A stretch of 64,000 nucleotides of DNA from Pigmentiphaga sp. H8 (GTDB taxonomy: Bacteria > Pseudomonadota > Gammaproteobacteria > Burkholderiales > Burkholderiaceae_B). The notes below the pieces were generated by a model. The model ran no database searches and had not been told where the DNA came from. It saw nothing but the letters and a program-made list of their open reading frames with translations. The stretch spans positions 1,798,001 through 1,862,000 of the forward strand of contig NZ_CP033966.1 of NCBI RefSeq assembly GCF_003854895.1. Reading direction: 5' to 3'. Below are positions 1 to 8,473 of the stretch, in pieces. The number at the start of each line of letters is the position of its first letter. Within the stretch, counting starts at the first letter, position 1. Both the position numbers and the translations under genes were made by a program.

Positions 1-829
1 TGCGGCGGCTGGGAAAGACCGCGTGGATCTCCAGTTCGGTCGGCCGGTAGTCCGCCAGCACGGCTTCGAGCCGGCCCTGGCGCAGGTCCTCGGACACCAT
101 GTAGGTCGGGTGCATGGAGATGCCGTGGCCCAGCAGCGCGGCATGCCGCAGGGGCTCGCCGAAGTTGGCGCGTATGGTGCCGCCCACCCTGACCGTCACC
201 TTGCCGCCGGGGCCCTGGAAGGACCAGACGTTGGTGGGAGACTTCAGCGCGTGCACCATGCAGTCGTGGCGCGCGAGATCCTCGACCGACGCCGGGCGGC
301 CGCGCCGGGCCAGGTAGGCGGGCGCGGCCACCAGCACCTGCGGCACCCGGGCCAGCCGGTGCGAGACCTGGCTCGTGTCCTTGAGCGACGAGGCGATGCG
401 CACCGACATGTCCAGCCCTTCGCCGACCAGGTCGGTGCGGCCGTCGTCCAGGTACATCACCACGCGGATGTCGGGGTGCGCGGCCGAGAACGCGGTGATC
501 ACCGGGACCAGGTGGAAGGCGCCGAACGAAGGCGGCGTACCCACGCGCAGCATGCCCTTGGGTTCCTTGACCGAGCGGCGCACGGCGGTCTCCACGCCTT
601 CCATGTGCTCGAGCAGGTCGCGGCCATTCTCCAGCAGCGCCAGGCCGGACTCGGTCAGGCTCACGCTCTTGGTGGTGCGCTGGAGCAGTTGCACGCCCAG
701 TTCCCGTTCGAGCCAGGCGATGTGCTTGGTGACGTTGCCCTTGGCCATGCCCAGCCGCTGGGCGGCGCCGGAAAAGCTCAGGCCCTGGGCGACCTCGATG
801 AACACCTCGATGCAGCGCAGCTTGTCCAA
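1..829 (-). CDS. LysR-family transcriptional regulator (C-terminus cut by window edge)
   Basis: Reading the minus strand gives an open frame of about 276 codons with no stop before the window edge. The first ~60 residues form a LysR winged helix-turn-helix (start LDKLRCIEVFIEVAQ, then AAQRLGMAKGNVTKHIAWLE and LGVQLLQRTTKSVSLTESG), followed by a LysR substrate-binding domain. The start is a TTG at 829 preceded by GGGAGGC; the nearby ATG at 849 is out of frame. It is divergent from the catabolic operon beginning at 957 and by family habit probably controls it. A perfect inverted repeat lies between the two. The ligand is unknown. Only the extreme C-terminus is missing. Confidence 0.88.
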   Translation of the reverse strand, partial: MDKLRCIEVFIEVAQGLSFSGAAQRLGMAKGNVTKHIAWLERELGVQLLQRTTKSVSLTESGLALLENGRDLLEHMEGVETAVRRSVKEPKGMLRVGTPPSFGAFHLVPVITAFSAAHPDIRVVMYLDDGRTDLVGEGLDMSVRIASSLKDTSQVSHRLARVPQVLVAAPAYLARRGRPASVEDLARHDCMVHALKSPTNVWSFQGPGGKVTVRVGGTIRANFGEPLRHAALLGHGISMHPTYMVSEDLRQGRLEAVLADYRPTELEIHAVFPSRR

Positions 830-896
830 CGTGCCTCCCGATTGGGCATGAGTCTGTTTTCGTTCTGGAAACGATGATTTCCCGGTTGGATTCTAT

Positions 897-912
897 CGCG
901 ACCTGGGTCGCG
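897..912. promoter_or_regulatory. Inverted repeat between divergent LysR and catabolic operon
   Basis: The sequence CGCGACCTGGGTCGCG is a perfect 7-bp inverted repeat with a 2-bp centre. It sits 67 bp upstream of the LysR start and 44 bp upstream of the first operon gene. Position and symmetry suit an operator for the divergent regulator, but this is inference. LysR sites usually contain a T-N11-A core, which is not obvious here. Confidence 0.4.
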
Positions 913-956
913 TCGATACACTGCGACCGCATCGCCGATGCCCATCGTTCACGAGC

Positions 957-2132
957 ATGACACCAGGCCCCTTTGCGTTTCCCGCAGCTTTCCAGTCGCA
1001 TTCCTTGCTGACGCGCGTGGTGTTCCGGCCGGGCGCGGTGGACGAGGCCGGGCCGGAGCTGGCGAGCTTGGGCGCGCGCCGTCCGCTGCTGCTGGCCAGC
1101 CGCCGGTCGCGAACCATGCCGCAATACGGCCGGCTGGTGGATGCGCTGGGCGACCGCGCCGCGCAAAGCGTCGACGTGCCGCCGCATTCCTCGGTCGACA
1201 CCGTCGAACGCGTGGCGCACGACATCGCGAAACACGAGGCTGACTGCCTGGTCGCCTTCGGCGGCGGCAGCGTCATCGACACGGCCAAGGCAGCCGCGCT
1301 GCTGGCGGCCGAAGGGGGAGAGCTGGCGCGGCACGCCACGCGCTTCACGCCTCCGGATACGGTGCGGGTGCCCGCGCTGCGGCGCGCGAAGCTGCCCATC
1401 CTGGCCGTGCCGCTGACCGCCTCGGGGGCGGAGATGACGCCGTCGTTCGGCATCGCGCATGGCCCCGGCAAGCTCTTGTTCCGGGACGAGCGCTGCGCCT
1501 GCCGCGTGGTGCTGCTGGACCCGGCCCTGAATGCGGAAGTACCGGCGCGGATCGTGCTCGACTCCGGCCTGAACGGTCTCGCGCATTGCCTGGAGGGCCT
1601 GTATTCCCGCCAGCGGTCGCCCTACGCGACGGCGCTGGCGCTGGAAGGCCTGGCGCGCTTCGCGGCGGCGCTGCCGGCCGTGGCCAGGCGGCCTCGCGAC
1701 GCCGGAGCGCGCGGCGAGCTGCTGGTGGCCGCCAATCTGGGGGGCATGGTGCTGGCCTCGGCGGGCAGCTGCCTGCACCACGCGCTGTGCCATGTGCTGG
1801 GCAGCCGCTGCGGCGTTGCCCACGGCGCGGCCAACGCGGTGATGCTGCCCCATGTGGCGGACTACAACCTGCCGGCCGCGAACGCCGAACTGGCCATGGC
1901 GGCGGCTGCGCTGAGCGCGGGGCGCGAGACCCGGCCCGAAGCGGTGGCGGGCAGCCTGCGAGCCTTGCGCCAAGCCGTGGGCGCGCCGTCGCGGCTGCGC
2001 GACCTGGGCGTGGCGGCCGAGGCGCTGCCCGGCGTAGCAAGGCACGCGCTGGGCGAAAGGGGGCTGGCACTGAATCCGCGCCGGGTGACCGGCCAGGATG
2101 AATTGAGGCAGTTGCTGCAGGCCGCCTGGTAG
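957..2132 (+). CDS. Iron-type alcohol dehydrogenase family, maleylacetate reductase-like
   Basis: The 391-residue protein has the family's nucleotide-binding motif GGGSVIDTAKA at about 102-112. The second-domain signature SGLNGLAHCLEGLYS is at about 203-217 and a histidine-rich stretch HHALCHVLG..CGVAHG at about 274-290. In true iron alcohol dehydrogenases the first metal ligand is Asp in a GMDALxH motif; here it is Asn (N206), a pattern I associate with maleylacetate reductases. A likely reaction is therefore NAD(P)H reduction of maleylacetate or a similar oxo-acid, though substrate assignment is inference. It is the first gene of an operon with a dioxygenase, a Bug receptor and an FMN hydroxy-acid dehydrogenase. 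Confidence 0.8.
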   Translation: MTPGPFAFPAAFQSHSLLTRVVFRPGAVDEAGPELASLGARRPLLLASRRSRTMPQYGRLVDALGDRAAQSVDVPPHSSVDTVERVAHDIAKHEADCLVAFGGGSVIDTAKAAALLAAEGGELARHATRFTPPDTVRVPALRRAKLPILAVPLTASGAEMTPSFGIAHGPGKLLFRDERCACRVVLLDPALNAEVPARIVLDSGLNGLAHCLEGLYSRQRSPYATALALEGLARFAAALPAVARRPRDAGARGELLVAANLGGMVLASAGSCLHHALCHVLGSRCGVAHGAANAVMLPHVADYNLPAANAELAMAAAALSAGRETRPEAVAGSLRALRQAVGAPSRLRDLGVAAEALPGVARHALGERGLALNPRRVTGQDELRQLLQAAW

Positions 2133-2165
2133 CGGCACGGGTTGATCGCACTCATGGAGAAAGGA

Positions 2166-3044
2166 ATGATCAAGGTGGTGGAAAGCGGCCAGAGCCTGGG
2201 CGCGCGGATCGAGAACCTGGACCTGTCCCGTCCGCTGGACGACGCGCAGTTCCGGCAGGTCGAGCAGTTGCTGGGACGTCATGGCGTGTTGAGTTTTCCC
2301 GGGCAGGACCTTACCCCCGCGCACTTGCGGTCCTTCGCCGCGCGCTTCGGCACGCTGGAGGTCAACGTGGCCAACAGCTACCAGGAGCCGGGCATGCCCG
2401 AGGTCATGATCCTGTCCAACATGGTGGAGGACGGCAAGCCCGTGGGGCTGGCCGATGCCGGGCAGGACTGGCACACCGACATGTCCTACAGCAGGATGAT
2501 CGCCTTCGCCAACATCCTGTACGGCATCCGCATACCCGTGCGCGACGGCGAACCGCTGGGCTGCACCGAATTCAGCAACATGCACGCCGCCTACGACGCG
2601 TTGCCCGAGGGCCTGCGGCAGCGGCTGGACGGCATGACCGTGCTGCACGACTTCAACAAGTTCTGGGAAATGATGCGGCGGGAAAAAGGCAGCCAGCGTC
2701 CGCCGCTGACCGAGGCGCAGCGCCGCGCCAAGCCTCCGGTCTCGCATCCCGTCTTCCTGACCCATCCCATCACCGGGCGCAAGGTGCTGTATGCCAACCC
2801 CGGGTACGCGGTGCGCATCAACGAGCTGCCCGAGCACGAAAGCGACGAGATCCTGGCCTTCCTGTTCGCCCATCAGTTGCAGCCGGCCTTCCGCTATCGC
2901 CATCGCTGGGCGGTGAAGGACGTATTGATGTGGGACAACATGGGGACCATCCACAATGCCGTGGCCGACTATGGCCCGGACGAGTCCCGCCTGATCAAAC
3001 GCTGCCAGGTCATGGCCGACCGGTATTTCGCTGCGGCGGCATGA
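2166..3044 (+). CDS. TauD/TfdA-family Fe(II)/2-oxoglutarate dioxygenase
   Basis: This 292-residue protein carries the non-haem iron triad: the HxD pair in DWHTDMSYS (about H103 and D105) and the distal His in GTIHNAVADYG (about H263). Conserved arginines in the SRLIKRCQV segment bind 2-oxoglutarate in this family. Such enzymes hydroxylate or cleave small acids using O2 and 2-oxoglutarate; the substrate here is unknown. I chose the ATG at 2166 because GGAGAAAGG lies 6-9 bases upstream; an in-frame ATG at 2154 and TTG at 2142 are alternatives. It lies 33 bp after the alcohol dehydrogenase-like gene, consistent with one operon. Confidence 0.88.
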   Translation: MIKVVESGQSLGARIENLDLSRPLDDAQFRQVEQLLGRHGVLSFPGQDLTPAHLRSFAARFGTLEVNVANSYQEPGMPEVMILSNMVEDGKPVGLADAGQDWHTDMSYSRMIAFANILYGIRIPVRDGEPLGCTEFSNMHAAYDALPEGLRQRLDGMTVLHDFNKFWEMMRREKGSQRPPLTEAQRRAKPPVSHPVFLTHPITGRKVLYANPGYAVRINELPEHESDEILAFLFAHQLQPAFRYRHRWAVKDVLMWDNMGTIHNAVADYGPDESRLIKRCQVMADRYFAAAA

Positions 3045-3072
3045 CGCTGGAGACCACGAGGAGGAGACCCCA

Positions 3073-4041
3073 ATGAAAAAGACATCGACACTGTTGCTGG
3101 CCGCCACGCTGGCCGCCGCCGCGGGATCGGCCGCCGGCGCCTATCCGGACCGGCCCATACGCATGATCGTCGGCTTCGCGGCCGGCGGCCCCACCGACGT
3201 GATCGCCCGGGTGCTGGCGCAGGAAATGACGCGTTCGCTGGGGCACCCCGTGGTGGTGGAGAACAAGGCGGGCGCCAATTCGCTGATCGCCACGCGCGAG
3301 GTGGCGGCGGCCGGGGCGGACGGATACACCGTGCTGTTCGCCTCGCTGTCGCACAACGTCAACTGGCTGCTGCTGGGCGCCAAGGCCGGTTACGACCCGC
3401 TGAAGGACTTCACGCCGATTTCCAACGGGGCATCGCTGCCCATGGTCGCGGTCACCGCCTATCAGTCGCCCATCCAGTCCATGAAGCAGTTGATCGAGCA
3501 GGCGCGCGCCAGGCCGGACACCATCAGCTATGGTTCCGCGGGCAACGGCGGGTCGGCCCACCTGGCGGGCGCGATGCTGTCGACCATGGCCAAGGCGCGC
3601 ATGATCCACGTGCCGTTTCGCGGCAACGGTCCGGCGTTGACCGAGGTCATGGCGGGGCGCGTCTCGTTCATGTTCTATCCCATCATAGGCGTGGCCGCCA
3701 ACGTCCAGGAGAAGCGCCTGAAAGTGCTGGCGGTGGGGACGCCGCAGGCCGGCGCCGAGTTTCCCGGCGTGCCCACGATGGCCGACGTCGGCTTCCCCGA
3801 CTTCCAGGACACTGCGCCGTGGGTGGGACTGCTGGCGCCGGCCGGCACGCCGCAGCCGGTGGTGCAGAAGCTGAACCAGTCCATGGTCGAGGCGCTGCGG
3901 CAGCCCGACGTGGGGAAGCGCCTGAAGGAACTGGGGGCGGAGGTCATCGGCGATACGCCCGAGGCGTTCGGCAAGTTCCTGGTCCAGGACCAGAAGCGCT
4001 GGGCCGAGGTGATCAAGGCCGCCGGCATCACGGCGGAATAG
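3073..4041 (+). CDS. Tripartite tricarboxylate transporter receptor (TctC/Bug family), orphan
   Basis: The 322-residue protein begins with a Sec signal peptide (MKKTSTLLLAATLAAAAG, cleavage near SAAGA-YPDRP). It continues with the Bug hallmark YPDRPIRMIVGFAAGGPTDVIAR, whose aspartate and glycine loops bind carboxylates in known structures. The product should be a periplasmic solute receptor. A strong GAGGAGG site precedes the ATG. No TctA or TctB membrane components are nearby, as is usual for this expanded Bordetella family. Placement inside the catabolic operon suggests it captures that pathway's substrate. Confidence 0.93.
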   Translation: MKKTSTLLLAATLAAAAGSAAGAYPDRPIRMIVGFAAGGPTDVIARVLAQEMTRSLGHPVVVENKAGANSLIATREVAAAGADGYTVLFASLSHNVNWLLLGAKAGYDPLKDFTPISNGASLPMVAVTAYQSPIQSMKQLIEQARARPDTISYGSAGNGGSAHLAGAMLSTMAKARMIHVPFRGNGPALTEVMAGRVSFMFYPIIGVAANVQEKRLKVLAVGTPQAGAEFPGVPTMADVGFPDFQDTAPWVGLLAPAGTPQPVVQKLNQSMVEALRQPDVGKRLKELGAEVIGDTPEAFGKFLVQDQKRWAEVIKAAGITAE

Positions 4042-4051
4042 GCGCGGGGCC

Positions 4052-5227
4052 ATGACCGGACTGTCACGTGCCTGCAGCATCGAAGACCTGCGCCGCGCAT
4101 CGCGGCGCCGCCTGCCCCGCGCCATTTTCGATTTCTTCGACGGCGGCGCCGAAGACGAACAGACGCTGGCCGATAATTGCGCGGCCTTCCGCCGGGTACG
4201 GCTGGCACCGCGCGCGTTGGTCGACGTATCGGCGGTGGACCCCGGCGCGCGGGTACTGGGCGCCCCGTCCAGCCTGCCGCTGGCCGTCGCGCCCACCGGC
4301 GCGGTGGGGTTCGGCCGCCGCGGCGGCGACATCGCCATCGCCCGCGCCGCCGCCCGGGCGGGCGTGCCCTATACGCTGTCGACCTCGGCCACCGCCTCGA
4401 TCGAGCAGATCGCCGATGCCGCGCCGGGGCGCCTGTGGTTCCAGGCCTACATCCTGCGCCACCGGCCGCTGCTGGAGTCGCTGATCGCCCGCGCGCGGGC
4501 GGCGGACTACGAAGGCCTGATGATCACCGTCGACCTGCCCGTGGGCGGCAAGCGCGAGCGCGACTTCCGCAACGGCCTGTCCTTCCCGTTCCACTACACC
4601 GCGCGCAACCTGCGCGACTTTGCCAGCCGGCCGGCCTGGGCGCTGGACATGCTGTGCCGCGGCCTGCCCGTGATGGAAAGCCTGAAGGGCCTGGAGGCGC
4701 CCGGCGCCGATGCCACGCGCCTGGCCTCGTCGGTGGGCCGCAGCTACGATCCCTCGTTCGACTGGGCGCGCCTGGAGGCCCTGCGCGACCAGTGGCCGCG
4801 CAAGCTGATCGTGAAGGGCGTGCTGCGTCCGGACGACGCCGACAGGCTGGCGCGCCTGGGCTGCGACGCCGTGGTCGTGTCCAACCACGGCGGCCGGCAG
4901 CTGGACGGCGCCGCGGCGACGCTGGACGCGCTGCCCGGCGTTGCGCAGGCCGCCGCCGGCCGCATGGAAGTGCTGGTGGATGGCGGCGTGCGGCGCGGCG
5001 GCGACATCCTGAAGGCGCTGGCGCTGGGGGCCAACGCCGTGCTGGTGGGGCGGGCCACGCTGTGGGGGGCGATCGCCGCGGGCGAGGCGGGCGCCGTTCG
5101 GGCACTGGACATCCTGCGGGAAGAGTTCCAGCGCGGCATGCAGCTTTGCGGCGCCCGCCGCGTGGCCGAGATCGGTCCGGATCTGCTGTTCGAGGCGCCA
5201 CGCACGTATCAAAAAAATACGGTATAG
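4052..5227 (+). CDS. FMN-dependent alpha-hydroxy-acid dehydrogenase (lactate/mandelate type)
   Basis: This is a 391-residue TIM-barrel flavoprotein of the lactate oxidase/mandelate dehydrogenase family. The catalytic and substrate-binding residues are in SNHGGRQLD (H279, R282), with the flavin lysine in IVKGVLRPDDA (about K255) and the FMN-phosphate loop DGGVRRGGDILKAL. It oxidises a 2-hydroxy acid to the 2-oxo acid, passing electrons to quinone or oxygen. It starts 10 bp after the Bug receptor gene, the last gene of the operon. The final residues PRTYQKNTV are encoded by an AT-rich stretch, and the TAG stop lies inside the predicted -10 box of the following tRNA. Confidence 0.9.
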   Translation: MTGLSRACSIEDLRRASRRRLPRAIFDFFDGGAEDEQTLADNCAAFRRVRLAPRALVDVSAVDPGARVLGAPSSLPLAVAPTGAVGFGRRGGDIAIARAAARAGVPYTLSTSATASIEQIADAAPGRLWFQAYILRHRPLLESLIARARAADYEGLMITVDLPVGGKRERDFRNGLSFPFHYTARNLRDFASRPAWALDMLCRGLPVMESLKGLEAPGADATRLASSVGRSYDPSFDWARLEALRDQWPRKLIVKGVLRPDDADRLARLGCDAVVVSNHGGRQLDGAAATLDALPGVAQAAAGRMEVLVDGGVRRGGDILKALALGANAVLVGRATLWGAIAAGEAGAVRALDILREEFQRGMQLCGARRVAEIGPDLLFEAPRTYQKNTV

Positions 5228-5228
5228 T
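5223..5228 (+). promoter_or_regulatory. -10 element of tRNA-Ala, overlapping upstream stop codon
   Basis: TATAGT matches five of six bases of the sigma-70 -10 consensus and ends 14 bases before the mature tRNA. It contains the TAG stop of the upstream dehydrogenase. No convincing -35 hexamer is seen at 16-18 bp spacing, so the call rests mostly on the -10 and its position. Confidence 0.45.
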
Positions 5229-5242
5229 TGCGGTCTGCACGT

Positions 5243-5318
<76 letters not shown>

Positions 5319-5330
5319 GGGTTTCATTCA

Positions 5331-5375
5331 AAAACGACGTACTGCATCTTGCGATGCGGACGTCGTTTTTGTTTT
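5331..5375 (+). terminator. Rho-independent terminator after tRNA-Ala
   Basis: AAAACGACGT at 5331-5340 pairs with ACGTCGTTTT, and an inner stem forms between CTGCATC and GATGCGG around a TTGC loop. A T-rich run follows. The A-run on the left arm means the hairpin could also act on the opposite strand. It separates the tRNA from the hipBA-like pair. Confidence 0.8.
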
Positions 5376-5472
5376 GGGCGAGCCTCTGATTTAATGTAAT
5401 GAATATGATGCATTAAATGAGTTTCTTCTTTTAATGTCTCGAATAAGAGATATGGACTTGCGATGGCGTAGT

Positions 5473-5488
5473 GTTCCATATACGATTC
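5473..5488. promoter_or_regulatory. Upstream candidate HipB operator (imperfect)
   Basis: GTTCCATATACGATTC has the form GTTC-N8-ATTC, an imperfect copy of the palindrome at 5513-5528. The two begin exactly 40 bp apart, about four helical turns, so dimers bound at both would face the same side. It lies in an AT-rich stretch (about 5380-5528) that must hold the hipBA promoter. Operator function is inferred. Confidence 0.4.
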
Positions 5489-5512
5489 ATTATCTAGGAT
5501 TTCGCCAATAAT

Positions 5513-5528
5513 GTTCCGGATATAGAAC
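5513..5528. promoter_or_regulatory. Candidate HipB operator abutting the antitoxin start
   Basis: GTTCCGGATATAGAAC is a GTTC-N8-GAAC palindrome ending one base before the antitoxin ATG at 5529. It occupies the place where a ribosome-binding site should be; only a weak GGA is visible. The 4-N8-4 architecture matches the spacing of the E. coli HipB sites (TATCC-N8-GGATA), although the half-site bases differ. Confidence 0.5.
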
Positions 5529-5852
5529 ATGAACCTTGCCGAGCTGGGAGAAGCCTTCCGTAGTGCCCGGATGGCGGCCGATCTGACTCAACAGCAGGTC
5601 GCCGAGATGAGCGGCGTGGCGCGCGGCCGCATCAGCATGTTCGAGACGGGGGCCTTGCCCGAAATCGGCGCCGTCAAGATGCTGAGCCTTTTCGATGCCG
5701 TGGGGCTGGAGTTGATCGCGCGTCGGCCAGGGCATCAGCGCACGCTCGACGACGTCCTGGCCGAGCCTGCCGAGGCGGGCGATATCCCCACGCGCCAGCG
5801 GGTGCGCAAGCGTTCCGCGCGCGGTCCGAAAGCGACGAAGCGCCAGCCATGA
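5529..5852 (+). CDS. hipB: HipB-like XRE-family antitoxin
   Basis: The 107-residue protein has a Cro/CI-type helix-turn-helix at about 5-55 (LGEAFRSARMAADLTQQQVAEMSG then RGRISMFETG) and a highly basic tail from about 90 (RQRVRKRSARGPKATKRQ). HipB proteins bind and neutralise the HipA kinase and repress the operon. Its stop overlaps the start of the HipA-like gene by four bases (ATGA), the usual translational coupling of this module. The ATG directly follows a palindrome, so repression and initiation signals probably overlap. Symbol given by homology and context. Confidence 0.85.
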   Translation: MNLAELGEAFRSARMAADLTQQQVAEMSGVARGRISMFETGALPEIGAVKMLSLFDAVGLELIARRPGHQRTLDDVLAEPAEAGDIPTRQRVRKRSARGPKATKRQP

Positions 5853-7078
5853 GCCGCGCGACGCTCGATGTCCATGTGAGCGGCGAACTGGTGGGAACGC
5901 TTGCCGAGGAAGCCGCCCGGTATGTCTTCGGCTACCTGCCCGACGTGCCGCCGAATCGCTTTGTTTCGCTGCTCATGCCGGTGCGCGCGGCGTCGTACGA
6001 CTGGAAGACGCTGCATCCCTTCTTCCAGATGAATCTGCCCGAGGGGTTCAAGAAGAATCTGATGATCCGCCGCCTGGGCCCGCATGCCGACGTCAGCGAT
6101 TTCGGTCTGCTTGCGCTGACGGGCGCCAACACGATCGGACGCGTCCAGGTGGTGCCGCGAGGCGCCACGCTTGCCGCGGCCTCCAGCAAGGCCGACATGG
6201 CGGGATTGCTCGCGTCGGCCAATTCGCGGGAAAACCTGTTGCGGCTGCTGGAAGGCGGGGTGGCGGAAGGGGTGTCCGGCGTCATGCCCAAGGCGCTCGT
6301 GCGGCCCGAGGACAGGGCGACGGTCTGGACGGACGAGTTCATCCTGAAGACGGGTTTCGAGGATCTGCCGGGACTCGCGATCAACGAGTTCCTTTGCCTG
6401 GAAGTCGCTCGTGCGGCCGGCCTCGAGGTGCCCGAGGCACGGCTGTCCACCGACGGGCAGGTGCTGGCGGTACGGCGCTTCGACCGTACCGCGGACGGTC
6501 GGATGCTGGCGGTCGAGGATTACTGCGCGCTCAAGCCCAATGACGCCGTCAACAAGTACAAGGGGACGCTGGAGGATCTGGCCAGGCTCACCCGTGCCTA
6601 CGTGCCGCGCGCGGCATTCAAGGATGCGGCGCGTCGCCTCTATGTGTTGATATTGCTGAATTACGCCATCCGCAATGCCGATGCGCATCTGAAGAATTTC
6701 GCACTGGTCTATACCGATATCGACGATGTCCGGCTGGCGCCGGTCTACGACGTCCTGAGCAGCACCGTCTATCCGAGATTCGCGACGAGCCTGCCTGCGC
6801 TGCCCTTGCAGGGCAAGCGCGTGTGGGCGTCGGGCAGCATGCTGGCGATCTACGGGGCCACGTGGCTGGGCCTGAGCAAGGCGGACATGGACGAAGCGCG
6901 CGAACGGATCACGCAAGCCGTGCACGGGATCGCGCCGATGATCACCGACCATGCCGCGCGCTACCCGGGCTTTCGCGATGTCGCGCAGGGCATGCTGGCC
7001 GCCTGGGGTACCGGGCTGGCCGATATCAGGCCCGACGCCAAGCCTGGAAAAACCGTTCCCGTTCCATTGCGCGGATAG
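5849..7078 (+). CDS. hipA: HipA-family serine/threonine kinase toxin
   Basis: This 409-residue protein has the HipA N-terminal domain (about 1-105) and the kinase-like C-terminal domain. The glycine-rich autophosphorylation loop is GVSGVMPKAL (about 141-150, S143 aligning with E. coli S150). The ATP lysine is in EFILKTG (K167), with RRFDR at about 209-213. The catalytic loop RNADAHLKNF (D278, N283) and metal Asp in APVYDVLSS (D301) are intact, so the kinase is probably active. E. coli HipA phosphorylates glutamyl-tRNA synthetase and halts growth; the target here is untested. Intact HipB lies immediately upstream. The unit sits behind a tRNA gene, a common insertion point for mobile DNA. Confidence 0.9.
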   Translation: MSRATLDVHVSGELVGTLAEEAARYVFGYLPDVPPNRFVSLLMPVRAASYDWKTLHPFFQMNLPEGFKKNLMIRRLGPHADVSDFGLLALTGANTIGRVQVVPRGATLAAASSKADMAGLLASANSRENLLRLLEGGVAEGVSGVMPKALVRPEDRATVWTDEFILKTGFEDLPGLAINEFLCLEVARAAGLEVPEARLSTDGQVLAVRRFDRTADGRMLAVEDYCALKPNDAVNKYKGTLEDLARLTRAYVPRAAFKDAARRLYVLILLNYAIRNADAHLKNFALVYTDIDDVRLAPVYDVLSSTVYPRFATSLPALPLQGKRVWASGSMLAIYGATWLGLSKADMDEARERITQAVHGIAPMITDHAARYPGFRDVAQGMLAAWGTGLADIRPDAKPGKTVPVPLRG

Positions 7079-7106
7079 GCGCGGGGCACGCCTCGCGCCA
7101 TATCCC

Positions 7107-8207
7107 TCAATGCGGCTTGACCGCCACCTTCAGCACATTGTCCCGCTGGTTCGCGAACAACTCGTAGGCCGCCACGATGTCGTCCAGCTTGAACTGGTGG
7201 GTCACCAGCAGCCCCAGGTCCAGGCGCCCGGATTCCAGCACGTTGATCAGCCGCCGCATCCGTTCCTTGCCGCCGGGGCACAGCGCGGTATTGATCTTGT
7301 GGTCGCCCAGTCCGGCGGCGAAGGCCGATAGCGGCAGGGTCAGGTCCTCGGCATAGACGCCCAGGCTGGACAGGGTGCCGCCCGGCTTGAGCACGCGCAG
7401 CGCGGACGCGAAGGTCGACTGGGTGCCCAGGGCCTCGATCGAGGCGTCCACGCCGCGGCCGCCGGTCAGCTTCATGATCTCGTCCACCACGTCGCATTCG
7501 CGGAAATTCAGCGCGACGTCCGCCCCCAGCCTGCGGGCGATGTCGAGCCGGTGCGGGTTCCCGTCGATGGCGATGATGGTCGTCGCGCCCGACAACCGGG
7601 CGCCGGCGGTGGCGCACAGGCCGATGGGGCCCTGGGCGAACACTGCCACGACGTCGCCGATGCGGATGTTGGCGTTCTCGGCGCCCTTGAAGCCGGTGGA
7701 CATGATGTCCGGGCACATCAGCACCTGTTCGTCGGTCAGGCCGTCCGGGATGGGGGCGAGGTTGGCCTGGGCATCGGGCACCAGCACGTATTCCGCCTGG
7801 GTGCCGTCGATGAGGTTGCCGAAGCGCCAGCCGGCGGTGGCCTTGTAGCCGTGGCAGCCGCACAGGCCCTGCGGGACCAGGTAGCTGCCGTCCTGCGACG
7901 GCACGCCGTCCTGGGCGGCGTAGGAATTGAAATTGGGGCAGATGGCGCCGGCGATGACGCGCTGGCCTTCCCGGTAGCCGGCCACGGCGCTGCCGAGTTT
8001 CTCGATCACGCCCACCGGCTCGTGGCCCACGGTCAGGCCCGGCGCGACGGGGTATTCGCCTTTCAGGATGTGGATGTCGGTCCCGCAGATGGTCGTGGTG
8101 GTGATGCGGACCAGGGCGTCGTTCGGGCCCACGCCGGGGATGGGCTTGTCCGCGATCTCGATGCGCCCGGGCGCAACGAACACGGCGGCTTTCATCATGG
8201 CAGTCAT
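7107..8207 (-). CDS. Zinc-dependent medium-chain alcohol dehydrogenase
   Basis: The 366-residue protein shows the medium-chain dehydrogenase plan: catalytic zinc ligands in TTICGTDIHILKGEY and GLTVGHEPVGV, then a Rossmann NAD(P) domain with VFAQGPIGLCATAGARLSGA. The clustered structural-zinc cysteines of classical enzymes are not arranged in the usual way; the region instead has CPNFNSYAAQDG and LCGCHGYKA, as in secondary-alcohol dehydrogenases. It likely interconverts a small secondary alcohol and ketone. The start at 8207 follows GGAGG by seven bases. It is monocistronic and convergent with hipA, 28 bp away. Confidence 0.88.
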   Translation of the reverse strand: MTAMMKAAVFVAPGRIEIADKPIPGVGPNDALVRITTTTICGTDIHILKGEYPVAPGLTVGHEPVGVIEKLGSAVAGYREGQRVIAGAICPNFNSYAAQDGVPSQDGSYLVPQGLCGCHGYKATAGWRFGNLIDGTQAEYVLVPDAQANLAPIPDGLTDEQVLMCPDIMSTGFKGAENANIRIGDVVAVFAQGPIGLCATAGARLSGATTIIAIDGNPHRLDIARRLGADVALNFRECDVVDEIMKLTGGRGVDASIEALGTQSTFASALRVLKPGGTLSSLGVYAEDLTLPLSAFAAGLGDHKINTALCPGGKERMRRLINVLESGRLDLGLLVTHQFKLDDIVAAYELFANQRDNVLKVAVKPH

Positions 8208-8473
8208 CGTTCGGCCTCCGGAAGGTGAGGGGGATGGAACCATTACACAGGAGATCCGGGACAGTTTGATTGATCCAGGTCAGTCGCGGTCATGATGGGA
8301 AGGAAACAGCGGGTTACCCCGGCCGGCGGAAATATGCTTAAAACCCATGTTCATAAGATGCGGTCAATTTCGCCTTACTGCCCGCTAATCCGCATAAAAT
8401 CTAAGGTTTACGTCCGACGGCCAGTCATGGTTTGGTAAACTGGCCCGACTATCTAGATGGGATCCGACAGGCC

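Noticed and set aside
23..877. A 284-codon plus-strand frame at the window start
   Set aside because: The opposite strand encodes a clear LysR regulator with a TTG start and ribosome-binding site.
5324..5530. A 68-codon minus-strand frame in the AT-rich gap before hipB
   Set aside because: It crosses the terminator and both operator-like sites, has no ribosome-binding site and resembles no family.
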